Source: Linum tenue (taxonomy: Eukaryota > Streptophyta > Magnoliopsida > Malpighiales > Linaceae). From it: a stretch of 64,000 nt of DNA. The stretch covers positions 17,520,492 through 17,584,491 of the forward strand of contig CAMGYJ010000002.1 in NCBI GenBank assembly GCA_946122785.1, written 5' to 3'. The notes below the pieces were generated by a model that was given only the letters and a program-made list of their open reading frames with translations, did no database searches and was not told the origin of the DNA. Below, one piece after another: positions 36,274 through 45,316 of this stretch. A program made the position numbers and the translations under genes. Every line of letters starts with the position of its first letter. Position 1 is the stretch's first letter.

Positions 36274-36612
36274 CGCACCTGCACGATGCGTTTTATAGGT
36301 GAAACGCACGTGAAGGATGCGGTTTACACATAAACCGCATCGTGCAGGTGCGATCCCCGTTGCAAAACGCATGCCAACGCAGCGATCCACGCCAACTGCG
36401 GAACGGTCTTCAAGACCGTCAGATGGTGAGGCGATCTGACGGTAGACCGCCTGCCAGCGGAGCGATCCGCGCCAAGCCACCCAGACCGCACGGCCAAGAT
36501 GCGGTCAAACCTAGGGAAACGTAAACCGCAGCGGGAGGGAGCGGTTTCTGTTAGTGCAAAATTACAAGACCGCCCCTGGGGGGTGCGGTCTGATGGGTAT
36601 AAATACCCCCCC
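36274..36612 (+). promoter_or_regulatory. Left subterminal palindromes and PMD promoter
   Basis: Just inside the left repeat lie repeated ACCGCA and TGCGGT arms, for example AAACCGCATCGTGCAGGTGCG, GAACGGTCTTCAAGACCGT and GACCGCCCC..GGGTGCGGTC. They are followed by TATAAATA at 36600-36607, about 215 bp before the PMD ATG. The repeats are candidate transposase-binding sites; binding is inferred. Confidence 0.55.
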
Positions 36613-36818
36613 TCCCCCTCTCATTTCTTCACAGCACAACCCATTCTTCCTCCTCTCTCTACAATTTATCTCTCTAAACCCTCCCCTCCCAAAAGCCTAG
36701 GAAATAGTGGTCTGTTGGTTGCGGCTAAGTCCGATCTGCCATCAGAAAACATTTCTTAGGTTTTTTCCTCAAAACCCTCCGAGTCGAGCCGAAGCTCTGT
36801 CCGAATTACGCCGAAATA

Positions 36819-39800
36819 ATGGCCGATTGGTGGCAAGGAGAAGGAGTTTATGTTGATGAATTTCAAGCGGTATGTACTCATTATTTTGGTTTAATTTTTG
36901 TTGTTGTTATAAGTTTTTTAATTAATCTATGTACTAACCTCGTTGTTATTTTCTCGTAGGTTGGGGAGGACGTCGATATATACAACCAACGGTATTATCT
37001 CGAGCAAGGACCGGTGGATCCAACCGACTTGTACGACCAACCCAACCATCGGTCAAGGGATGTTTGGAACGATCACCCGGTACATACAATTCTTCACCAT
37101 TTGTCCTTCTTTTATTTTGTTAATGTGCCTAGTGTAATATAAAATTAATTTATGTTTATTTTTTAATCGTGTTGGTTGTTTTCAATAATTTAATCGAATA
37201 CATAGCGCCACTTACTTCGACTCTTTATAAAGAGATGCGCGTCTAAGGAAATGGGGTTTTAAGCGATTATCATATCCTCCCATTACCTCGGAAAATCGGG
37301 TATTAAGAGATCCTCGGATCCCCCCTTTTTCTGTCAAAAAGACTGCGTTTCTAAGAAGATGTATACCTCTTCTAAGAGTCTAACGAGTGTTGCTTTGTAT
37401 TCGATTAAATTATTTAAAACAACTAATACGATTAAATTATTTACCAAACATTTGAATATGTATGTTTCTACTTAAATTATTATTCATTAACAATGTTATT
37501 TATGTTAATTAATTTAGTATGTTTGTTTTACGATAATATGTATGTACCTCTTTAAATTAGTATTCATTGACAATGTTATTTATGTTAATTAATTTAGTAT
37601 GTTTGTTTTACGATAATATGTATGTACCTCTTTAAATTATTATTCATTGACAATCTTATTATGTTAATTAATTTAGGACGTTTGTTTTATGATAATATGA
37701 AATGTCTTTTTATGATAATAAAATTATGTTTTATGTCGCATAATTTAATTTAATTAATTTAGTTATACGAAAAAAAACCCTTACTAATAATAATTAACGC
37801 GTACATTTTTGCTAGGACTCACAAACAATAATCCGCTATAGGGGTACCACCAATGTGCTCCCATTCCACCCAGCTATCTTGCCATTTCTCAAAAGGGCAC
37901 GGTTAGACTCGATTAGGCATTTTAACGGCATCCAAATCGATCGCCAACTCATCACCGCATTAGCCGAGAGATGGAGAAATGAGACCCATTGTTTCAACTT
38001 TAGAGAAGGAGAGGCCACCATCACGCTAAAGGATGTCGCCATCCTAACCCATCTGCCCATCGACGGCAAACCGGTGTGCGTGAGTGATCATCCCCCCGAG
38101 GATTGTGACGGTATGCCAGGTTGGCACCATTTCATCCACAGTCATTTGGGAGTGAAAGTACCGGTGAAGGGTTGCGTTGATGCGACCGATCGCATGCCAC
38201 CAATGAGGAAACACCAAGTCTCAATTACATGGTTGACGAAGTATTTTAGAGAGCATTACGAGAGTCACCCCCTAACCGAGGAAAGTCCGGAGGATGAGAA
38301 GGAGAGATATGCTCGTGTCTATCTCATAGGCATGATCGGAGGAGTGTTATTCTCCAAGAAATCAAGCAATCTCCTTAGTTGTGGATGGCTTAGGATCATC
38401 TTCAGTAGTTGGGAGGAGATGGGGGAGTATAGTTGGGCATCCGCTTGCCTAGCTATCATCTACAACAACTTGTGCAATGCGTCGAACAAAGCCGTGAGGG
38501 AGGTTGGCGGCGCAATGTTCATCGTCCAATTTTGGGTTTGGGAGCATATGCCATGGCTTGCACCGGCCCAACGTCCAGACAGGGATTGGCCAATCGATCA
38601 TCCCCTAAGAGGTGAAGCTTATGGAGGAAGGTAAACTTCTCATACCCCATCATGTAGTCATAACACATTTTGTCTTGTGTTTTATCTTATTGTAGTTTCA
38701 TTCTTGTCATATTAATAAGGTGGCTTGGACACACAACATGCGACAACCTTGCCCAACACAAGTTGGAGGAGTATCGGAGGAGGTTTGAGCGACTTTGGGA
38801 AGGAGAGGTAACTTCTATACAGCGATCCATTTATATTTGTTTTTCATGGGACAACATGTATTTTTCTAATTAATTAATCTTACGTTACTCATTTCTTTCT
38901 TGTAGATCGTCTTCGATCCATACCCGGAGAACATCGTTCAATGGCATCTCCAGCAATTCCCCGGTCATATCGGGCAATGGTGCACGAGGGTTCCTCTAAT
39001 TTGTTTTGGGACCGTGGAGTGGCACTTGTCGGATCGATGCCTCCGTCAGTTTGGTCGGGAGCAGTGCATTCCGTTGGAGGTCCCCGAAAGTCAAAGGGCC
39101 TTCCATGGCCGAGATGGTCGGCAAGGAACTCGCGATTGGCCGACGAAGTTGAAGGAATTCATCGCGATTTGGGAGAACCGACAACTACAGGATATTGTCA
39201 CTCCAAATCAAGTGGGCCGAATGGGGTATCATGACCCATACTTGGATCGATATCGGCAAACATCGGTTCGTTACATGACTCCGGAGGGTGCGGCCGACGG
39301 TGCATTAGTAAGTATAACCAGTCTAAGTATACTATGATTTATTACTTGGTTCCTAAAATCTCTTTGTAACTTTTTTTGTTTTTTGTGATTTAGGCTGATG
39401 GGGTCGAGCGGATTAAAGATATTACTACCGGAAGAAATGAGTTGGGCAATGAAGATGTGGGCTTCATCAGGAGGATTGCCAACAGTCTACTTGGCTGTAT
39501 CAGAGCTCAGGGCCGGGATCATCGTAGATATCCGCCCCGTGCCGCACCCCCACCACCTCCGGTACAACTTGATGTCCCCGCACCCCCACCACCATACGAG
39601 AGAAAGAAGCCGAAGAGGGTTCGGGAAAGGCCCATCGAGCCCGAGGTAAAGCCATTGTCCGGGTGGAGAGTGCCGCCCCCCTTGGTTGTCACCCAAGGTG
39701 CCGGACCGAGTTCAACCCAAGGTGCCGGACCGAGTTCCACCCAAGCTCCCCGCCCGTCCTCCGCCCCATCTCCCCGCCCGACTTTTTCACAAGATGCCGG

Positions 39801-40287
39801 CCACAACGATCAATGGCAGAGCTCATACTACGATCCCCGCTCGATCTACCATCAATCCTCTCAGAGTTTCCACCAAGCCCCATTATCTCCCACCCCGATC
39901 TCATACAACGATCCCCGCGGAGCATACTTCGATCCCCGCGGAGCATACTTCGATCCCCGCGGAGCATACTTCGATTCCCGGCTATCTCCCCGCCAAACAT
40001 CATCTGGGACTTTTCATGATGGCTCCTCCACCACAGGCCAACACGAGTTCACCCCATGGAATCGACCTCCTGGTCAGCAGTGGCCTCCTACTCCTCACCG
40101 TATGAGCGCCGATGTCGCCCGCTCGACCCCGGAAGTGCCGCTTCCCCGCCGACATAGCACCGACGAGCGCCACACTACCTCGGCCGCTCGAAACTTGCCA
40201 CCTCCACCACCCATTGTTACTCCCGTCGGCAAACATACAAGGAGCAAGAAAACTGTGGGTTCCGCATCCGCTCGTGGACTTCCTTGA
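36819..40287 (+). CDS. Plant mobile domain (PMD) protein, MAIN/MAIL1-like, MULE-borne
   Basis: Six exons (36819-36869, 36960-37079, 37816-38630, 38720-38807, 38906-39307, 39394-40287) join in frame with GT..AG introns into 789 codons without a stop. The PMD core spans about residues 58-530: LPFHPAILPFLKRARLDSIRHF, WRNETHCFNFREGEATITLKDVAILTHLPIDG, GWLRIIFSSWEEM, VGGAMFIVQFWVWEHMPW, VFDPYPENIVQWHL. This pattern is known from MAIN and MAIL1 and from transposon-borne relatives. The tail is rich in Pro, Ser and Gln with three DPRGAYF units and no recognised domain. It lies inside the MULE repeats, so it is an element gene, not a free host gene. Its molecular role is unknown. Confidence 0.85.
37184..37414 (+). 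repeat. Inverted-repeat element in PMD intron 2
   Basis: 231 bp with a 19-bp perfect inverted repeat at its ends (AATAATTTAATCGAATACA). The inner core, 37209-37389, is also present in the transposase intron at 41459-41635 in reverse complement. Both copies therefore have the same sense orientation relative to their host transcripts. Copy 1 is at 6982-7212. Confidence 0.7.
37454..37699 (+). repeat. 80-bp tandem repeat x3 in PMD intron 2 (copy 2)
   Basis: Same three AT-rich units as at 7252-7497. Confidence 0.75.
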
Positions 40288-40488
40288 GATGTATTTTGAG
40301 TTGATTTTTATCTCTATGTACTTTGAACTATTCCCTTTAATTCCATCAATCATATTTCGTTAATTTTCATCAAATTGTTATTATCATGATTCCTCTTGAC
40401 TTGATATAATCCAAATTCGTTCAATCAACAATACACAATTAAATGCAACGTAAGAGTTACAAATAGCTTGACGAATGATAATCGCAAA

Positions 40489-43400
40489 TTACGTCGCATT
40501 AGCTGATTCCGGAACATCATCACCCGGATTTTGCGGGCCAATCGGTCCTGGACACCTTCGTTTATCATGTCCTGGAACTTTGCATACTGAACACCGTCTT
40601 GGGCCTCGTGGTGGTCTTCCACTTTGATCCATTTCATTCTGAATTCTCTTTTTCCTCGGGCGCCCCGGTTCACGCCTCTGTCCGAATGGCGGGACGATCA
40701 ATTTCCCTTCGTACAGCGGCCAATAAGCTTCATCAGGCAATGCACGGAAACTCCGTCTGTAGGTGCTTTTGAGTGAGTCGATATTGAAGAATGGACTAAC
40801 GAAGTGACGGGGGTCTTTGCTCCTCTTTTTAATTACGGCCATTGCATGAGAACAAGGCCATCCTCTCCCCTGATACTTCTGGCATGAGCACTCACCAACT
40901 TTGGTCCTGAAATTGACCAAAACTTCGTGACGGTGACCCCCCCCCCCCCCCCCCCCCGTCTACCATCCTCCCGATGTCCGGTCGTCACGCTATACTCACC
41001 AGTTGCCCGATTCATAACGGTTACACTATGTCGACTGCTCTTGCGATTGTCACTATCCATTATTTCAGTGACTTTATAGGCATGGACCTTTCCCTGTGCC
41101 TCGTTTGTCCTTGCCCAGTGGAGACGGTTCACGAACCATGCATTCGTTTTCCAAAATGTCATCTCCACAATGGCAGAGATTGGCAGTGCACGGACGGCCT
41201 TGTAGACAGAGTTGATACTCTCACTTGAGTTGGTTGTGGCAATACCCCATCTTTTGCCTCCATCTTTATGAAATGTCCACATGGATAGGTCGTGTCCATC
41301 CAGCCACTGTGCCCCTTCAGGGCATAACTCGCGCAGCTTTTGCAACTTCTCCTGAAATTTTTTCTCCTGGTATGCAACCGCTGAATAACACACAAAAAAG
41401 TCGTATGTTAGTCAATGATCCTCAATTTAGTACAATTTCAAACTGGCCGGTCAGACTCTCGTTAGACTCTTAGGAGAGGTATACATCTCCTTAGAAACAC
41501 AGCCTGTTTGACAGAAAAAGGGGGGATCCGAAGATCGCTTAAAACCCGATTTTCCCAGGAAATGGGAGGACCATCATAATCGCTTAAAACCCCATTTCCT
41601 TAGGCATGCATCTCTTTAGAAAGAGTCTAACAAGTGCACCACTCCAGATATTACAAGATATTGTTAATTGAGAGCAATAGAGAGGTTACCAATCCACCAC
41701 AAATTATCAGCTAGCTTCTTCCGTTTGAAATGATGGTTCCAGTTGCTTTTGAAATGTCGTATGCACCACCTTTGGGACCAATTCCAGGCTGGATCCAGGC
41801 CTAAGATGGCTGCTCTAATGCCGGCGTGCCGATCAGAGATTATTGTCAGGTTCGTCCTCTTGGTGACGTGGATTTGGATTTGTCGGAAAAACCATCCATA
41901 GCTATCAGCATTCTCTCCCTCAACAATGGCGAAGGCTAAAGGAAAGACTTGTCTGTTTCCATCCGCCCCACTGGCAATCAGGAGAGTGCCCTTGTACTTG
42001 CCGGTAAGGAATGTACCATCCACAGTAATCACAGGGATACAAAAGCCAAAACCATCAATAGAAGGCTTGAATGCCCAAAACAGTCTGCGAAAATGGCGTT
42101 CGTTACCTGCCTCTGGGGGTTGTATCTCTTCATCTTGGTATCGAGGGGAGAACACAGTCCCAGGGTTAGACGCCTCCAATGCCAGTATTAGTCTGGGAAG
42201 GAATGCATATGATTCTTCCCAATCACCATAGACGGCGACCATAGCTTTCTGCTTTCCATGCCACGCCTTCTTATAGTTAATCATATAACCAAAACGGCTT
42301 GCAATGTCAGCGATTATGACTTTCACCTTCAGATCCGGTTCAGCCTCAATCAGATGCTTGATAGCCGCAGCAACCACCCTGGATTTCAACTGTCGATGGC
42401 CTTGGGAAGTTATGGATGACACACATGTGTGTGTGTTGACCGCACGGGATATGACCCAGTGGCCGTGTCTCTTGCTGTTGATGGCCCGAATCCTAACATT
42501 GCACCCCTCGTGATGATTACGGCATCTGACTATGAGCCTTTTGGTGTTGGAATGAGTTGTGTCCCATTCAAAATGCCGAGTCATTGCTTAAGTCTCAAGG
42601 GCGTGCCGCACATCCTTCTTCGAGCCAAATTGTTGGCCCTTCGTAAACCCAGTGAGTGGGCCCCATATTGGGACCTCTGGCGGCTCCATGTCGCTGTCGA
42701 CCATCCAATTGTCGTCTGGAATGTGATTGTAGTAGGGGACTGGTACACGGTCAGGAGCCACATCATGATCATTATCTGAACCCGAATCTGGTGCTGAATC
42801 ATCAGCACCTTCAAGAGGGTCTGAGCTGTCTGCACTGATGTTGTTCTCTCCTTCTTCATCAGAGGGGTCGCTGACTGGTGCTGGTGTGGCAGCCTCCGTC
42901 TGATCCTGCTCATGAAAGGCACCTTCATCAGCTCCATAATGGTAGTTGTGAAAACTACCGCTGCCTGTAAGGAAGTTGTACTGTGCTTGGTTGGGGATGT
43001 CCGGTTGAACTTCTTCTTCATATGACGAGAAAGATTGATGATGACCAGCACCTTGCCCTCCATCTTGGTACTGCAAATAGGAATGAGGATCATGGTAACT
43101 TTGGTAGGGATGATCGTCATATAATTCACCTCCACCATGGATACCAGATGTTTGACCGTGTCCAGAATGACCTCCACGACCAACGGCTGGCTCGGTGTAA
43201 ACGAACATCTCGGCTTTGGCCAATTTGTTGGACCTCAAGAATTCGAGCATGGAATCTACGTCATCTTGAGTGGTGATGGTATATTCCTCATGCCACAATG
43301 ACCCAGTTGCTCTGTTTGGGTATCGGTACACCATACGATCTACCCTCCTCGTGCCATCCATGCAAGTAACGTCAGTGCATATTTGATGGAGGTCTTCAAG

Positions 43401-43520
43401 CTTCGGTCTGGTACCGACCGTTATTTTCTGAAAATTGCCACCGACGTAGGTGGCCCCCTTTCCGGTGTCTTCCGTGTAACCATTCCACCGTAAGCCAAGC
43501 GTTAACTGACGGAATGCCAT
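40489..43520 (-). pseudogene. MURA-like MULE transposase, nearly intact
   Basis: ATG at 43520 (MAFRQLTLGL). Exon 1 runs to 41686, the intron is about 41382-41685, and exon 2 runs to 40489. In order: an N-terminal region; an acidic, Gly/His-rich linker; a WRKY-GCM1-like Cys/His finger (VRCRNHHEGC..NTHTC); the MULE transposase core with catalytic Asp in VDGTF and ISDRHAG and a candidate Glu in NSSESINS; a SWIM finger (ECSCQ..WPCSHAM); and a CCHC zinc knuckle (CSVCKVPGHDKRRC). Two lesions: a TAA codon before AMTRHF near 42588, and a frame mismatch at a 21-base poly-C tract (40937-40957) just before the SWIM part. It binds the element ends and excises or inserts the element if functional. Confidence 0.85.
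41459..41635 (-). repeat. Shared intronic sequence in transposase intron
   Basis: Fills most of the roughly 300-bp intron and is about 80% similar to 37209-37389 in reverse complement. It has GTTAGACTCTT inverted ends and repeated TTTTAAGCGAT inside. Copy 1 is at 11254-11429. Confidence 0.7.
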
Positions 43521-43579
43521 CTGCACACAACAAACCGTAGTTTAGTTAATATCATAAAAATCACAAATCACAAATAACA

Positions 43580-43755
43580 ATAAAAAGTTACACAAAATAA
43601 AGTTACGAGTTAATGTTAATGACATAAAAGTAACACAAAATAAACTTACGAGTTAATCTTAATGGCATAAAAAGTAACACAAAATAAACTTACGAGTTAA
43701 TCTTAATGGCATAAAAAGTAACACAAAATAAACTTACGAGTTAATCTTAATGGCA
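43580..43755 (-). repeat. 44-bp tandem repeat x4 in transposase leader
   Basis: Four units. On the minus strand three carry a perfect ACTCGTAAGT 5' splice site and the fourth carries GTAACT. TGTGCAG directly precedes the ATG at 43520, so this is probably a leader intron with reiterated donors. Copy 1 has the counterpart at about 13370-13545. Confidence 0.6.
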
Positions 43756-43838
43756 AACACACTAAATAAATATAGATATACAACAGAAAAATGAAAGAGA
43801 GAATGAGAGGTGTGAAGAGTAGAGGTTTTCCGGCAAGT

Positions 43839-44175
43839 CTTATATAGGGAAAAAATTGTGAAAACCGCACCTCTAGGGTGCGGTTTTAGTCTGCCATGCA
43901 GCCCTACGTCCATAATTCTCTGCATGCTGTGTCGGGTGTCGGAAAATTATTGACATGTAAACCGCACTTGGGGGGTGCGGTCTACATGGCCAAACCGCAC
44001 CGTAGAGATGCGGTTTGTTCTTGGAGGCAGAAACCGCATCTCTAAGGTGCGGTTTAGGTAGGTCAGGCCTAAACCGCACCTCGGCCATGCGTTTCATGTA
44101 GGCCAGACATGAAAACGCATGGCCCAGGTGCGGTTTAGGCCCACCAGTATTGACCGCACCCTCCAGGTGCGGTCA
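43839..44175 (-). promoter_or_regulatory. Right subterminal palindromes and transposase promoter
   Basis: Seven palindromic units of about 23-28 bp, form AAACCGCAC(N8-10)GTGCGGTTT, at about 43861, 43959, 43991, 44031, 44071, 44111 and 44153. On the minus strand they precede a TATATAAG box at 43839-43848. They mirror the left-end array. Confidence 0.6.
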
Positions 44176-44298
44176 ATAAAAAATGGTGCTAGTTTTGTAA
44201 ATATTTTTGGGCGGGTGCTAGTTTTGTAATTTTTTTTTTTAAAGGTGCTATTTCTGGAAAAATCTCCCTGCATGAATGGGTGGTCGAGAGACATGATC

Positions 44299-45120
44299 CT
44301 GCAAAATTAACAAACCAAAGGTGGAGCCAAGAAAATACTCGTTAGGACCACAAGTATGGGTTGAACAGTTCCCCCACACTTTAAGGACACCGATGGTAAG
44401 CAATCACACACAAATGGTCGATTTTGCAAACAAACAACCGCAATTTAAGCAGGAATCATGTAGAACACGACACATTCAAGCATATGGACATCAATCATGC
44501 AATTTTCATGCCTAACCATGACATCCCTCACCCTATTCTAATTCAAACATGCCAGCCAATTCACAGTCCTAACTTCTACAGTCCAATTCTGCAGAAAAAA
44601 GAGCAAATTGAGCAAGAGCCACACCTGAAAACACAAGTAGGACCGTAGAGGGACGCGAGTAAAGGGCGAGGGACGCGAACTATGCTCAGAAAAAGGCCCG
44701 GATTAGTTCGCCGGAAAATGGCGGCGGCGGCAATGGCGGGCGGCGGCGCGGTGGCCGGCAGCGCTCACACGGGAGAGAAAGGAGAGGAAATGAGAGGGAA
44801 GAGAGGGGAAGTTTGGAAAAAATGAGAGGAGAGAGAAAGAGGTGGCCGGGGATTAGCTTTTATAGGAAAAATACCCGGTTAGGCCTCAAAAATACCCGGT
44901 CGGGTATTTCGAGGCCACGGTCGGGTATTCCGCCTGAGTCGCCAATCACGAACAGGGGGGGTCCCGGTCGCGAGGCCAAAATACCCAGTCGGGTATTTTG
45001 GCTCCAGGTTGGGGATTTCAATCTCGACGTCCCCTGAATAGAAGGGGTCCCGGTCGCGAGGCTAAAATACCCGGTCGGGTATTTTGAGTCACGGCCGGGT
45101 ATTTTCCCCTTCGCGGCCAA
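44299..45120 (-). promoter_or_regulatory. Putative internal ORF1 promoter and leader intron, element B
   Basis: Palindromes with core ACCCGGTCGGGT are centred near 45074, 44988 (one base different) and 44899, spaced 86-89 bp. A CCTATAAAAG box lies at 44857-44866. A CT-rich leader follows, then a CAG/GTGTGG donor (GT at 44624-44623), a PPT-like box at 44369-44385, and a TTTTGCAG acceptor ending at 44299, 4 nt before ATG 44294. This is the same plan as in element A. Confidence 0.55.
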
Positions 45121-45316
45121 ATCTCCCTTTTTCTCATTTCTTCGAACTCCCCTGCCCAAAACACCAAAACAAGGCATACCAGACGACCTAACTTCAGCAC
45201 AGGCATGCAAATGACTCAAAGACGACATAAAACACTGGAAAAAATGCAAACCGTGGTGGGGTTGCCTCCCCACAAGCGCTTCTTTACCGTCTTTTAGTTG
45301 GACGCCCAAGGCGGAA

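Larger units (their letters stand above)
36180..44265. mobile_element. MuDR-type MULE carrying a PMD gene and a transposase
   Basis: 8086 bp flanked by CCCTGCATGA (36170-36179, 44266-44275), a 10-bp duplication in the 9-11 bp range of Mutator-like elements. The terminal inverted repeats are about 110 bp. They are imperfect, A/T-rich and internally repetitious (AAATAGCACC, ACAAAACTAGCAC), and end at GACCGCACCTG. Two genes converge: PMD (plus) from the left and transposase (minus) from the right, with about 200 bp between their stops. The insertion lies about 30 bp into retroelement ORF1, so it is younger than element B. Confidence 0.9.
30203..44634. repeat. Duplicated block, copy 2 (better quality)
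   Basis: This is the counterpart of bases 1-14417. Reading frames broken in copy 1 by one-base changes are open here, for example the PMD gene tail and the main transposase exon. The block continues without a gap into the ORF1 leader and pol of the same retroelement, so this copy sits in a coherent element. Confidence 0.9.

Noticed and set aside
43861..44175. CRISPR-like repeat-spacer array
   Set aside because: The units are imperfect palindromes of varying spacing in a eukaryotic transposon terminus, with no cas genes. They are subterminal repeats.
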